The notes: generated by a model not told the origin, from the sequence alone. A stretch of 64,000 nt of DNA from Lachnospiraceae bacterium (GCA_015056865.1 SVFM01000007.1:1-64000), one strand, 5' to 3'. Positions 1 through 8,407 are shown, counted from the first letter of the stretch. Translations and numbers: made by a program.

Positions 1-70
1 GAATAAAAGAAAAACTAGGATGGATGAGTCCTGTGCAATACAGGCTTAGCCTCTTGGCTGCATAAAAACA

Positions 71-96
71 GCGTAGCAGCCAATAAACTGCTACGC
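71..96 (-). terminator. Hairpin terminator of the small reverse-strand gene
   Basis: A perfect 9-bp stem (GCGTAGCAG/CTGCTACGC) with an 8-base loop. On the reverse strand it is followed by TGTTTTTATG, so it suits termination of the gene at 125-391, whose stop codon lies about 30 bases away. Confidence 0.7.
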
Positions 97-124
97 TTAA
101 AAAGTCTAACTTTTTGGGGTCACA

Positions 125-391
125 TCAATCTTCTTCTATCACATGAATTTCCAGATAATCAAAGGAAATAGTTTCTATGAAGTTATCTTGGGAAAATCTG
201 GTCTTATCGTGGCGCCTGAACTCCTGGATGTTAGCATCCAGCCAGATAGGTTTGCCCAGATCAAACTGGTAACAGACCTGGTCCAGGGCGTGAAATATCT
301 TGTGTGTGCGTGTGTCTGCACCGTCATCGCAAATGACGGTATCCCGCAGCAACCGGTTATCCTTAAACATTTTGGCCCACAGACGAAACAT
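125..391 (-). CDS. Small conserved protein of unknown function (88 aa)
   Basis: An 88-residue protein with no signal peptide or membrane segment, mixed charge, and no domain that I can name. The start is supported by a strong AAGGAGGA site about 6 bases before the ATG, and a hairpin terminator lies just past the stop, so this is a self-contained single-gene unit. The opening residues MFRLWAKMFKDN resemble a small protein often seen in Lachnospiraceae genomes, but this is from memory. It is divergent from the alarmone synthetase gene. No function is proposed. Confidence 0.7.
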   Translation of the reverse strand: MFRLWAKMFKDNRLLRDTVICDDGADTRTHKIFHALDQVCYQFDLGKPIWLDANIQEFRRHDKTRFSQDNFIETISFDYLEIHVIEED

Positions 392-459
392 AAGCCATCC
401 TCCTTCAGGTAAATGTTATTTTAGTCTATCAGAAGTGGGAGGAAAAAGCAATCTTTCGA

Positions 460-488
460 TATACAGAAGGAAAAATTTGTGCTATAAT
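460..488 (+). promoter_or_regulatory. Promoter of the relQ operon
   Basis: A perfect -10 TATAAT (483-488) with a 4/6 match to -35 (TATACA, 460-465) at 17-bp spacing, 15 bases before the GTG start. Confidence 0.55.
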
Positions 489-502
489 ACAAAAGGAAAG
501 GG

Positions 503-1165
503 GTGATGCATCAGGTGGAGTTACGATTGGGTCGGGACGACAGCGATGTGGACAGCTGGACCGAGGTGCAGTTGGTATACAAGGCGGCACTTCGGCAGAT
601 ACAGACGAAGATGGAAATTCTGAATGATGAATTTCAACATGTACACAGGTATAATCCCATAGAGCATATTAAGGCCAGGATGAAAACGCCGGAGAGCATT
701 GTCAAGAAATTAAAGCGTTACGGATATGCCTCTACCATTGACAACATGATTGAATATGTCAATGATATTGCAGGGATCCGGATCATCTGTTCTTTTACAT
801 CAGATATCTATCGTATTGCGGATATGATAGCAGAGCAGAAGGATATTCAGGTGGTTTCTGTAAAGGATTACATCACCTATCCCAAGGCCAGTGGGTATAA
901 AAGCTATCATATGATAGTGACAGTACCGGTTTATCTGTCAGACCGGATTGTGGACACCAAGGTAGAGGTGCAGATACGGACGGTTGCCATGGATTTTTGG
1001 GCCAGTCTGGAGCACAAGATGCATTATAAATTTGAGGGGGATGCGCCCCGTCATATTAAGGAAGAGTTGGTGCAATGTGCCAAGCTGGTATCGGATCTGG
1101 ATGCCAGGATGCTGAGCTTAAACGAGGAAATCTTGGGGATGAGCGAAGAAGATGGCCAACACTAA
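503..1165 (+). CDS. relQ: Small alarmone synthetase, RelQ-type GTP pyrophosphokinase
   Basis: A single-domain (p)ppGpp synthetase that transfers pyrophosphate from ATP to GTP or GDP, in the cytoplasm. At 220 residues it matches small alarmone synthetases and lacks the hydrolase, TGS and ACT domains of long RelA/SpoT. Motifs read in order: RMKTPESIVKKLKRYG (G-loop region), DIAGIRIICSF, YPKASGYKSYH (nucleotide binding) and VEVQIRT with its catalytic glutamate. A GTG at 503 is followed directly by ATG at 506; AAAGGAAAGG precedes both, so either can be the start. The gene opens a run of three same-strand genes. Relatives in Bacillus and Enterococcus are tetramers controlled by pppGpp; that control is not visible here. 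Confidence 0.92.
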   Translation: MMHQVELRLGRDDSDVDSWTEVQLVYKAALRQIQTKMEILNDEFQHVHRYNPIEHIKARMKTPESIVKKLKRYGYASTIDNMIEYVNDIAGIRIICSFTSDIYRIADMIAEQKDIQVVSVKDYITYPKASGYKSYHMIVTVPVYLSDRIVDTKVEVQIRTVAMDFWASLEHKMHYKFEGDAPRHIKEELVQCAKLVSDLDARMLSLNEEILGMSEEDGQH

Positions 1166-1203
1166 AGTGAAAGTGGTAAAGAGACATGTTTGGAGGAAGA
1201 TGG

Positions 1204-1731
1204 ATGGACAACTTTATTGATAAGATTGCGCAGAAACTGACAGCGCAGGAAATGATCAGGGCTAACGCTGCGGCTGATGCAGCGGAATTGCAGAAGATGA
1301 AGGCCCAGGCAGCTCAGTACGAGGAACTGCTTAGGGAGATCAGAGCCATCAACAGGCAGAATGCCGAGTCCGCAAAGCTGGTGCAGGATGCTGCGGGAGA
1401 GGCGCTGACCAGACTTCAGAGCACAGAAAAGATTGATCAGCTGACCGAGGCCTGTCTGGAAAAGATCCATGCGATCCAGCAGGATAACAGCAGCCAGGAA
1501 GCGGCTTTTGCTGAACTGACTGATCACGTACATAAAGAGAATGTCAAGGTGTACCGTAATGTGCAGGCTGTTGTGGTGGAGGAGACCGCCAAGCTGGGGG
1601 AACAGTTGGCCGGAGTCAGAAGATCTGTATCCATCAAGCTGGGTGTGATCCTTGGCGTATCCATCGTGTCATTGCTGACAGCCGCTGCTAGCCTGACCTT
1701 TCAGATATTGACTTGGATGAATGTGATATAA
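1204..1731 (+). CDS. Coiled-coil protein with a C-terminal membrane anchor
   Basis: 175 residues if started at the ATG at 1204, which has GGAGGA 6 bases upstream (an in-frame ATG at 1186 has no such site). Residues 1-140 are rich in Ala, Glu, Gln and Lys with heptad-like spacing, so a long coiled coil is likely; the last 30 residues (LGVILGVSIVSLLTAAASL) form one membrane segment ending near the C-terminus. This suggests a tail-anchored cytoplasmic rod. No domain is recognised. It starts 38 bases after relQ and is 13 bases from the flavoredoxin gene, so the three are probably co-transcribed. Confidence 0.75.
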   Translation: MDNFIDKIAQKLTAQEMIRANAAADAAELQKMKAQAAQYEELLREIRAINRQNAESAKLVQDAAGEALTRLQSTEKIDQLTEACLEKIHAIQQDNSSQEAAFAELTDHVHKENVKVYRNVQAVVVEETAKLGEQLAGVRRSVSIKLGVILGVSIVSLLTAAASLTFQILTWMNVI

Positions 1732-1744
1732 GGAGTGACAGAGC

Positions 1745-2311
1745 GTGGGAAAACAGATCTGGAGACCGGGGAATATGCTGTATCCGCTGCCGGTGGTGAT
1801 GCTCAGTGTGGCAGGTAAAGGCGGGGAAGAAAATATCATTACAGTTGCTTGGGCAGGGACTATCTGCAGTGATCCGGCAATGGTATCCGTTTCCGTCAGG
1901 CCGGAGCGCTATTCTTACAAGCTGATGAAAGAGACGGGAGAGTTTGTGATCAACCTGACTACCAAAGATCTGGCGTTTGCCACAGACTATTGCGGTGTTA
2001 AGAGCGGAAGAGACATCGATAAATTCAAAGCAATGCACCTGACTAAGGTGCCTGCATCCATTGTACGGGCCCCTATGATTGGAGAGAGCCCTGTGAATAT
2101 CGAGTGCAAGGTAACAGAGGTCAAGGCGTTGGGAACCCATGACATGTTCCTGGCAAATGTGGTGGCGGTGCACGCAGATGAAAAATATATGGATGAGAAC
2201 AATAAGTTCCATCTGGAATGGGCAGAGCCGATTGTATATTCCCACGGAACCTATTTTACTTGCGGTCAGGCAATAGGAACCTTTGGATATAGCGTAAGAA
2301 AAAATAAATAA
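1745..2311 (+). CDS. Flavin reductase-like FMN-binding protein (flavoredoxin family)
   Basis: 188 residues matching the flavin reductase-like/flavoredoxin family: an N-terminal W-R-P-G-N-x-L-Y-P-x-P core, the strand NIITVAWAGTICSDP, SVSVRPERYSY, and GEFVINL. Family members bind FMN and shuttle electrons to or from NAD(P)H or partner redox proteins in the cytoplasm. The start is GTG at 1745, with AGGAG nine bases upstream immediately after the previous stop. It is the last gene of the relQ unit, and a large hairpin element begins four bases after its stop. The natural electron partner cannot be told from sequence. Confidence 0.85.
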   Translation: MGKQIWRPGNMLYPLPVVMLSVAGKGGEENIITVAWAGTICSDPAMVSVSVRPERYSYKLMKETGEFVINLTTKDLAFATDYCGVKSGRDIDKFKAMHLTKVPASIVRAPMIGESPVNIECKVTEVKALGTHDMFLANVVAVHADEKYMDENNKFHLEWAEPIVYSHGTYFTCGQAIGTFGYSVRKNK

Positions 2312-2314
2312 AAT

Positions 2315-2580
2315 TGTCGGGTGGTTGTGTATGTTTTGTTACCTTATCTCTCAAGGAGCAGTGCCGCCCGGAAACAAGAAACTCACCTCACTTGGACGCG
2401 CTTTCGCTCCGTGAAAAAGCGTAGTGGTCGCTAGACTCGAGGCTCAGCGCTATGCGCTTTGCCTGACCTCGTCAAGCGCCAACGTTTTTCAAGGGTCCAT
2501 CGTTGAGGTGAGTTTCTTGTTTCCGGGCGGCTATTTCCCCTTGCAAGACAAAATAACAAAACAGGCACAACCACACGATA
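2315..2580. repeat. Long hairpin element A (conserved core, element-specific arms)
   Basis: Inverted-repeat arms of about 75 bases fill almost the whole gap between two convergent genes. The inner 28 bp (2363-2390 against 2504-2531) are perfectly complementary; the outer arms are imperfect but clearly paired (for example GGTTGTG with CACAACC). The core (2395-2497) begins GAC-GC-GCTTTCGCTCCGT, an A-run and GCG, and ends CG-TTTTT-CAA-GGGTC; it holds a further hairpin, CGAGG...CCTCG. The same core recurs in element B at 62350-62441 although the arms are unrelated. The position fits a bidirectional terminator or a dispersed non-coding element. Open frames across it are read as chance. Confidence 0.85.
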
Positions 2581-2583
2581 AAT

Positions 2584-3792
2584 TTATTTTTCTGATGGGG
2601 AGCGAAGCAGGCTTCCCCGCATGACTGCATCCGAGCCATATCTGGAACGGATGGCGTCCAGGGCGGCGTCCAGCTTCTGCTGTTTTTCTGAAGATTGTGT
2701 CATATCCAGATCAAACAGACTGAGCTGCATGGGTTCATCCTCGGGCTGTAGCTTGGAGGCGCGGATGCCCAACAGTCGGATGGGTCCCAGGCCCCACAAT
2801 TCGTCGAACAGTGCCACCGCGGTCTGATAAATGGTATCGTTGGAGGCGGTGGGTGCCGGCAGGACAGTCTGGTGTGAGACGGAGCGAAAATTACTGTATT
2901 TGATCTCTGTACAGATCAGAGCGGCCGTCTCATGGGAAGTGCGAAGTCTGCTGCCTACGGATTCGGCCAAGGAAAGCAGTACCCTGCAAGCCTGCGCTCG
3001 GTCAGTGACATCTTTGGCCAGGGTAATGGAGTTGCCCACGCCTTTATGCTTTACAGGTTCGGAGATAACCGGAGAATCATCCAGGCCTCTGGCAAATTTC
3101 TGGAGCAAAACCCCGTGGCTTTTTAAATGAGAATGTATGATATTGGAATCTGCAGCTGCCAGATCTCCTATGGTAAGGATCCCCAGTTTACGAAGACTTT
3201 CCACGCTGGAGCGTCCGCACATAAACAGGGAGGAAACCGGCAGGGGCCATAATTTATCGGCAATCTCATGGGAGTAGAGGGTGTGGACCAAATTGGGCTT
3301 TTTAAAGTCGGAAGCCATTTTGGCCAGCACTTTCCGGTCGGAAATGCCTACATTTACGGTAAAACCAAAGCGGGCATGCACCTCATCCTTGATGGAGTGT
3401 GCAGCAGCCTCCGGGGAATCATAAAAACCGGCAATAGGCGTGTAATCCATGTAACACTCGTCCACGCTGGTCTGCTCAATGTCAGGGCAGATGTTCCGCA
3501 AAAATTCCATCAGCGTGTGACTGCGGCGTTCATACATTTCATGGTCCGGAGAGTCCATGATCAGGTTGGGGCATTTGCGAAAGGCGTTAACCACAGGCTC
3601 ACCGGTGACAATGCCATAGGCTTTGGCCGGAACGGATTTGGCCAGGACCACACCATGCCGTTTTTCCATATCTCCGCCGATGATGGAGGGGATCAGGCGC
3701 AGGTCGGTTGCAGCTCCCTCACTCAGGCGCTGCAGTGCCGTCCAGCTTAAATATGCAGAATTTACATCGATGTGAAAAATGATCTGATTCAT
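2584..3792 (-). CDS. dinB: DNA polymerase IV (Y-family translesion polymerase)
   Basis: 402 residues. The N-terminus HIDVNSAYLSW holds the first catalytic aspartate; SVDECYMD near residue 110 is the SxDE motif with the second acidic pair; a helix-hairpin-helix region (LRKLGILTIGDLAAA) and little-finger domain follow. QLSLFDLD near the C-terminus is a sliding-clamp binding motif. It copies damaged DNA at low fidelity at the replisome. I set the start at the ATG complementary to 3790-3792, preceded by AAAGGAGGG; an in-frame ATG 30 bases further upstream has no such site. It is convergent with the relQ unit, separated by hairpin element A, and divergent from the M23 gene. No LexA box was identified. 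Confidence 0.9.
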   Translation of the reverse strand: MNQIIFHIDVNSAYLSWTALQRLSEGAATDLRLIPSIIGGDMEKRHGVVLAKSVPAKAYGIVTGEPVVNAFRKCPNLIMDSPDHEMYERRSHTLMEFLRNICPDIEQTSVDECYMDYTPIAGFYDSPEAAAHSIKDEVHARFGFTVNVGISDRKVLAKMASDFKKPNLVHTLYSHEIADKLWPLPVSSLFMCGRSSVESLRKLGILTIGDLAAADSNIIHSHLKSHGVLLQKFARGLDDSPVISEPVKHKGVGNSITLAKDVTDRAQACRVLLSLAESVGSRLRTSHETAALICTEIKYSNFRSVSHQTVLPAPTASNDTIYQTAVALFDELWGLGPIRLLGIRASKLQPEDEPMQLSLFDLDMTQSSEKQQKLDAALDAIRSRYGSDAVMRGSLLRSPSEK

Positions 3793-3849
3793 GACGCCCT
3801 CCTTTAAAAAATAGTATAACAAAGGCGTGGTCTGGAATCAACTTTTCCC

Positions 3850-3878
3850 TTTACAATTGTGGAAAATACTGTTAGAAT
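3850..3878 (+). promoter_or_regulatory. Promoter of the M23 wall-hydrolase gene
   Basis: TTTACA (3850-3855) and TAGAAT (3873-3878) at exactly 17 bp spacing. Confidence 0.6.
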
Positions 3879-3884
3879 AGTAAA

Positions 3885-3901
3885 TGTTACAAATTTGTTA
3901 A
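3885..3901 (+). promoter_or_regulatory. WalR-like box before the M23 wall-hydrolase gene
   Basis: TGTTAC-AAATT-TGTTAA is an exact match to the WalR (YycF) consensus TGTWAH-N5-TGTWAH. It begins about seven bases after the -10 box, near the expected transcription start, which would suit repression or a second promoter. Confidence 0.45.
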
Positions 3902-3919
3902 GCTGTTAAGGGAAATGTA

Positions 3920-5509
3920 ATGTTAAGGGTTATCAGAAATTGTCATAAAACAGTTAGAATTGCATATATGCGGGCAGCGATTTTTTGTGCAATGGTTGCC
4001 GCTTTCTTTTTGCCTAATTATCATAAGTTGGAGTATACGGGAGAAAATCTGTTTACCGTCTGTCTGAACGGCACTCCGGTTGGAATACTGGATGATGTCT
4101 CTCAGGTGGAGGACTGGCTGCAGGAAGTGCGCCGGGAAGTGGCCTTGGAGAAGAACGAATTGGTGTTTGCGGATGTGGAGATGACGGTGGAAGGTCAGGA
4201 GGTATTGTACGCTGAGGTAAATACCAAAGAAGAAATTATGGCCAATATGTATACTGTTGTAAAGGAAAGCATTCTGGAGACCATGGAGCTTTCCTGCGTG
4301 GTAAAGGTAAATGATTATATGGTAAACCTGGGCAGTATGGATGAGGCCAGAGAGCTTTTGCAGGCAGCAGTCAACCAGTATGATACAGAAGGTAGTTTTC
4401 AGGTACAGTTGGTACATGATGCCAAAAGAGCATTTAACGTGCTGGATGCAGAGGTGGTAGAGGTACAGGAAGCCCTTGCTACGACAGTGGTTGGAAAAGA
4501 GCAGATTTTTATGAATGGCGGCATGCAGCAGAAGCTGTTTTCCATGGTGGAGAATGTGGAGCCGGCAGGAGAAAAAGACTTTGATGATTATGATCTGGGG
4601 CTGCAGGCTGTGGGTTTCTCTGAAGATGTGGAGATCGTGGAGGCTTATCTGGATGCCGGTCAGATTACGCCCCTTGAAACTGCAATCCAGGAGGTGACCA
4701 AGGAGCAGGAGGTCAACACCATTTATAAGGTGGAAAAGGGAGACACGCTGACGGAGATATCCCTCAAGGTCAACATTCCCATTGATCAACTGGTAGCTAT
4801 GAACGACAGCCTGAAGGATGAAAATACCATCATTCATATTGATCAGGAGCTGATCATCACGGTGCCCGAACCGGAACTGTCCGTAGAGCGGCAGGAACAG
4901 GTATATTACGAAGAGAGTTATGATGCACCTGTGACTTACATTGACAGAAACGATTGGTATACTTCACAGTCTAGGGTGGTGCAGGAGCCATCTTCCGGTT
5001 TCCGGCGGGTCGTTGTTCTTGTTACTTATCGCAACAATGAGGAGATCGGCAGGGAGATCATCAAGGAAGAAGTGGTGGCTGAGGCTGTTCCGAAGATCGT
5101 GGAGCGTGGAACCAAGGTGCCGCCCACTTTCTTAAGACCTATCAGTGGCGGAAGGCGGACCTCACCTTTTGGTTATAGAACAGCACCTACTGCAGGCGCA
5201 AGCACCTATCATCAGGGTGTGGACTGGGCAATTCCTACGGGAACCAGTGTGAAGGCATCAGCTGCAGGAACGGTGATCAAGGCCGGTTGGGCCAGCGGCG
5301 GTGGATATGTGGTTTATATCAACCATGGGGACGGCAGAGAGACTAGGTACAAGCATCTGAGCAAGATCCTGGTAAAGGTGGGCCAGAAGGTAAGTCAGGG
5401 ACAGGTGATCGCAAAGAGCGGAAATACCGGTGTAAGTACGGGACCTCATTTGCATTTTGAGATCCGCTTAAACGGAACGGCGGTAAATCCGGAAAAATAT
5501 ATTAAATAG
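3920..5509 (+). CDS. Cell-wall hydrolase with LysM, G5 and M23 peptidase domains
   Basis: 529 residues. A hydrophobic segment at about 17-34 anchors or exports the protein. A long N-terminal region of unknown fold is followed by one LysM domain at about 266-312 (YKVEKGDTLTEIS), a G5 domain at about 323-402, and a C-terminal M23 metallopeptidase. Zinc ligands are visible in YHQGVDW (His and Asp, about 430) and GPHLHFE (His-x-His, about 510). The family cuts peptidoglycan cross-bridges, with LysM and G5 binding the wall. The ATG at 3920 has only a weak ribosome site; ATG at 3968 is a less likely alternative. It is a single-gene unit with its own promoter, a WalR-like box and a downstream hairpin. 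Confidence 0.88.
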   Translation: MLRVIRNCHKTVRIAYMRAAIFCAMVAAFFLPNYHKLEYTGENLFTVCLNGTPVGILDDVSQVEDWLQEVRREVALEKNELVFADVEMTVEGQEVLYAEVNTKEEIMANMYTVVKESILETMELSCVVKVNDYMVNLGSMDEARELLQAAVNQYDTEGSFQVQLVHDAKRAFNVLDAEVVEVQEALATTVVGKEQIFMNGGMQQKLFSMVENVEPAGEKDFDDYDLGLQAVGFSEDVEIVEAYLDAGQITPLETAIQEVTKEQEVNTIYKVEKGDTLTEISLKVNIPIDQLVAMNDSLKDENTIIHIDQELIITVPEPELSVERQEQVYYEESYDAPVTYIDRNDWYTSQSRVVQEPSSGFRRVVVLVTYRNNEEIGREIIKEEVVAEAVPKIVERGTKVPPTFLRPISGGRRTSPFGYRTAPTAGASTYHQGVDWAIPTGTSVKASAAGTVIKAGWASGGGYVVYINHGDGRETRYKHLSKILVKVGQKVSQGQVIAKSGNTGVSTGPHLHFEIRLNGTAVNPEKYIK

Positions 5510-5545
5510 TTTCAACGAATGATAATTGAAGGAACGGAAACCATA

Positions 5546-5580
5546 AATAGGGATACCTGGGTCGAACAGGTATTCCTATT
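5546..5580 (+). terminator. Hairpin after the M23 peptidase gene
   Basis: A 14-bp stem (5546-5559 with 5567-5580, one G-T pair) and 7-base loop. The T-run is short, and the 3' arm touches the -35 box of the murA promoter. Confidence 0.6.
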
Positions 5581-5607
5581 TACAAATGGACAGAATCGCG
5601 TTATAAT
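5579..5607 (+). promoter_or_regulatory. Promoter of murA
   Basis: TTTACA (5579-5584), 17 bp, TATAAT (5602-5607). Transcription would begin near 5614, giving a leader of about 60 bases. Confidence 0.65.
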
Positions 5608-5673
5608 AATAAAATGAATGAAAATAACGTGGGGAAGCATGTGCTTTTTTGCGTGGATGATAGAGGTATAAAT

Positions 5674-6966
5674 ATGGAACAGTATGTTATCAAAGGCGGC
5701 AATCCTTTGGTGGGAGAGGTTGAGATCGGTGGCGCTAAGAATGCGGCACTGCCTATTATCGCGGCTTCTCTTATGACAAATGATACAGTGCATATTGATA
5801 ATATCCCGGATGTGCGGGATACAGATGTGCTGCTGAAATCCATACAGACGATGGGTGTGTTTGTGGAGCGCACGGGGAGACACAGCCTGACTATCAATGC
5901 TTCTCAGATTCAGCATTTGGTAGTTGAGGACGATAACATAAAAAAGATCCGTGCATCCTATTATCTGATAGGTGCACTTTTGGCAAAATACAAGAGAGTA
6001 GAGGTTGCATTGCCGGGTGGCTGCAATATCGGCAGCAGAGCCATCGACCTGCATATCAAGGGTTTTCGTGCTTTGGGTGCAGAGGTTACCATTGAGCATG
6101 GATTGATCAAGACCAAGGCAGAGAGGCTGTTGGGCAGTCATATTTATATGGACAGTGTTTCCGTGGGAGCAACCATCAATGTGATGATGGCTGCGGCTAT
6201 GGCGGAGGGCACTACGATCATTGAGAACGCAGCAAAAGAACCTCATGTGGTAGACTTGGCCAATTTCTTAAACAGTATGGGTGCAGGTATTAAGGGGGCC
6301 GGTACGGATGTGATCCGTATCAAAGGTGTGCCCAAACTTCATGGTACGGATTATACCATTATTCCGGATCAGATCGAGGCGGGTACTTATATGTTTGCGG
6401 CAGCCATTACCAAGGGTGATGTGACGGTAAAGAATGTAATTCCTAAGCACTTGGAATCCATCAGTGCCAAGCTGTTGGAGATCGGTTGTGAGGTGGAGGA
6501 GTCGGATGATGCAGTGCGGGTGGTTTCTTCCAAGCCCTTACAGCACACCCATGTAAAAACCTTACCTTATCCCGGATTTCCTACAGACATGCAGCCCCAG
6601 ATTGCTGTGGCACTTGCCTTGTCTCAGGGAACCAGTATTGTGACAGAGACCATCTTTGATAATCGATTTAAATATGTGGATGAGTTGACCCGTATGGGTG
6701 CAAGCATCAAAGTAGAGGGCAATACCGCTATCATTTCCGGTGTCAACAAGTATACCGGAGCCAGTATCACGGTGCCGGATCTTCGTGCCGGTGCAGCCCT
6801 GATCTTGGCAGCCTTGGCGGCGGACGGATACTCTACCGTGGAGGAGATTCAGTATGTGGCAAGAGGCTACGAGGATTTCCATCTGAAGCTACAGTCTTTG
6901 GGTGCGCAGATTGAGGTTGTTGACTCAGAAAGAGCGCTTCAGAAATTTAAATTAAAGACCGGCTGA
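5674..6966 (+). CDS. murA: UDP-N-acetylglucosamine 1-carboxyvinyltransferase (MurA)
   Basis: 430 residues from the ATG at 5674, which has AGAGG seven bases upstream; an in-frame ATG at 5614 has none and would give an atypical extension. The enzyme transfers enolpyruvate from PEP to UDP-GlcNAc, the first committed peptidoglycan step. Visible motifs: GGAKNAALPI near the N-terminus, and LPGGCNIGSR with the PEP-binding cysteine that fosfomycin modifies. The residue after that arginine is alanine where many homologues have proline. FPTDMQPQ and ETIFDNRF follow as expected. It is transcribed alone between the M23 hydrolase and metK. Confidence 0.95.
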   Translation: MEQYVIKGGNPLVGEVEIGGAKNAALPIIAASLMTNDTVHIDNIPDVRDTDVLLKSIQTMGVFVERTGRHSLTINASQIQHLVVEDDNIKKIRASYYLIGALLAKYKRVEVALPGGCNIGSRAIDLHIKGFRALGAEVTIEHGLIKTKAERLLGSHIYMDSVSVGATINVMMAAAMAEGTTIIENAAKEPHVVDLANFLNSMGAGIKGAGTDVIRIKGVPKLHGTDYTIIPDQIEAGTYMFAAAITKGDVTVKNVIPKHLESISAKLLEIGCEVEESDDAVRVVSSKPLQHTHVKTLPYPGFPTDMQPQIAVALALSQGTSIVTETIFDNRFKYVDELTRMGASIKVEGNTAIISGVNKYTGASITVPDLRAGAALILAALAADGYSTVEEIQYVARGYEDFHLKLQSLGAQIEVVDSERALQKFKLKTG

Positions 6967-6973
6967 TTGGGTC

Positions 6974-7002
6974 TTGACAAAGTGTTATAATACGTGTATT
7001 GT
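6974..7002 (+). promoter_or_regulatory. Promoter of the SAM riboswitch-metK unit
   Basis: Consensus TTGACA (6974-6979) and TATTGT (6997-7002) at 17 bp. A nearer TATAAT at 6986 is badly spaced for this -35. Confidence 0.6.
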
Positions 7003-7033
7003 ATTTTTACAGAAAATTCAATAGTTGATGTTA

Positions 7034-7150
7034 CTCTTATTCAGAGTGGTGGAGATACATAGGATCGGTGAAGCCACGGCAACCCCGTTTTTGCGGAAGG
7101 TGCCTCCCTGAGCGAGCAATACTGTCGGTTGACAGATCGAACAATAAGAG
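7034..7150 (+). promoter_or_regulatory. SAM-I (S-box) riboswitch
   Basis: The closing stem pairs CTCTTATT (7034-7041) with AATAAGAG (7143-7150). Inside are the conserved S-box pieces: AGAGTGGTGGAG after the stem, GGTGAAGCCACGGCAACC, and AAGGTGCC. S-boxes bind S-adenosylmethionine and usually switch off methionine and SAM genes by terminator formation; a terminator follows at 7175-7202 and metK comes next. The paired ends and conserved joints leave little doubt about the class. Confidence 0.95.
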
Positions 7151-7174
7151 GATTTGATTGATGAACAGTTGTCG

Positions 7175-7202
7175 GGTCCGCTTATGTAAGCGGACCTTTT
7201 TT
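7175..7202 (+). terminator. Riboswitch expression-platform terminator
   Basis: GGTCCGCTTA (7175-7184) pairs with TAAGCGGACC (7187-7196), followed by six T residues, 15 bases before the metK start codon. Confidence 0.85.
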
Positions 7203-7216
7203 CAAAGGAGGAAAAA

Positions 7217-8407
7217 ATGGAAAAATTACTATTTACATCAGAATCAGTGACTGAGGGACATCCGGACAAGCTGTGTGATGCAGTATCAGATGCGATTCTG
7301 GATGCCATGCTGGAACAGGATCCCATGAGCCGTGTGGCCTGTGAGACAGCGGCTTGTACCGGTTTTGTACTGGTGACAGGTGAGATCACCAGCGGTGCGC
7401 ACGTGGATATTGCAAAAGTGGTGCGCGAAACAGTAAAAGAGATCGGTTATAACAGATCCGAAGTAGGATTTGATGGCAATACCTGTGCGGTATTTGTGGC
7501 CATCGATGAGCAGTCCGCAGATATTGCCATGGGTGTGGACAAGGCTTTGGAGGCCCGGGAAAACAATATGTCTGATGAGGAGTTGGAGGCCATCGGCGCC
7601 GGTGACCAGGGCATGATGTTCGGTTATGCCACCAATGAGACCGAAGAGTTTATGCCTTATCCCATCTCCCTTGCGCACAAACTGACCAAGCAGTTGACCA
7701 AGGTCCGTAAGGACGGTACCCTGCCCTACTTAAGACCGGACGGCAAGAGCCAGGTTTCTGTGCAGTATGACGAGGCCGGTAAGCCCATCCGTCTGGAGGC
7801 AGTAGTGCTTTCTACCCAGCATGATGCAGATGTTACCCAGGAACAGATCCATGAGGATATTAAAAAGTATGTGTTTGATCCGATTTTGCCCGCAGAGCTG
7901 GTAGATGCAGAGACCAAATACTTTATCAATCCCACCGGCCGTTTTGTGATCGGAGGTCCTCACGGTGATGCGGGTCTGACAGGCCGCAAGATCATTGTAG
8001 ATACTTACGGCGGATATGCCCGTCACGGCGGCGGTGCCTTTTCCGGTAAAGACTGTACCAAGGTAGACAGAAGTGCAGCTTATGCAGCCCGTTATGTGGC
8101 TAAAAATATTGTGGCAGCCGGTTTGGCTGACAAGTGCGAGATCCAGCTGTCCTATGCCATCGGTGTGGCACAGCCTACCTCTGTCCGCGTGGACACCTTT
8201 GGCACCGGCAAGATCTCTGAACTGGAACTGGTGGCTATCATCCGTGAAAACTTTGACCTGCGCCCGGCAGGCATCATCAAGATGCTGGATCTGCGCCGTC
8301 CTATCTACAAGCAGACCGCGGCCTACGGTCACTTTGGCCGGAATGATCTTGATCTGCCTTGGGAGAAGCTGGACAAGGTAGAGGTGCTTAAGAAGTATTT
8401 AGGATAA
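7217..8407 (+). CDS. metK: S-adenosylmethionine synthetase
   Basis: 396 residues, the usual length. It makes S-adenosylmethionine from methionine and ATP in the cytoplasm. Motifs: [20 protein letters not shown] at the N-terminus, [12 protein letters not shown] (methionine/ATP site), and [16 protein letters not shown] with the second-half signature. AAAGGAGG lies seven bases before the ATG. It is controlled by the SAM-I riboswitch immediately upstream, so the product closes a feedback loop on its own synthesis. A strong terminator follows, so it is a single-gene unit. Confidence 0.97.
   Translation: MEKLLFTSESVTEGHPDKLCDAVSDAILDAMLEQDPMSRVACETAACTGFVLVTGEITSGAHVDIAKVVRETVKEIGYNRSEVGFDGNTCAVFVAIDEQSADIAMGVDKALEARENNMSDEELEAIGAGDQGMMFGYATNETEEFMPYPISLAHKLTKQLTKVRKDGTLPYLRPDGKSQVSVQYDEAGKPIRLEAVVLSTQHDADVTQEQIHEDIKKYVFDPILPAELVDAETKYFINPTGRFVIGGPHGDAGLTGRKIIVDTYGGYARHGGGAFSGKDCTKVDRSAAYAARYVAKNIVAAGLADKCEIQLSYAIGVAQPTSVRVDTFGTGKISELELVAIIRENFDLRPAGIIKMLDLRRPIYKQTAAYGHFGRNDLDLPWEKLDKVEVLKKYLG

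Noticed and set aside
1-70. Hammerhead-like or other small ribozyme at the left edge (GGATGGATGAG and short hairpins)
   Set aside because: The CUGAUGA and GAAA core elements are not present, and the window edge cuts the context; only small hairpins (CCTGT/ACAGG, GCC/GGC) are seen.
2424-2624. A 66-codon open frame across hairpin element A
   Set aside because: It runs through both arms and the core of an inverted repeat, has no ribosome site and overlaps dinB on the other strand.
3923-4837. A 304-codon open frame on the reverse strand of the M23 hydrolase gene
   Set aside because: It mirrors the codon pattern of the true gene, has no ribosome site, and its product is a low-complexity His/Ile/Leu-rich sequence.
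6986-6991. TATAAT as the -10 of the metK promoter
   Set aside because: It lies only six bases from the TTGACA box; TATTGT at 17 bp is the better partner, and no -35 fits TATAAT upstream.
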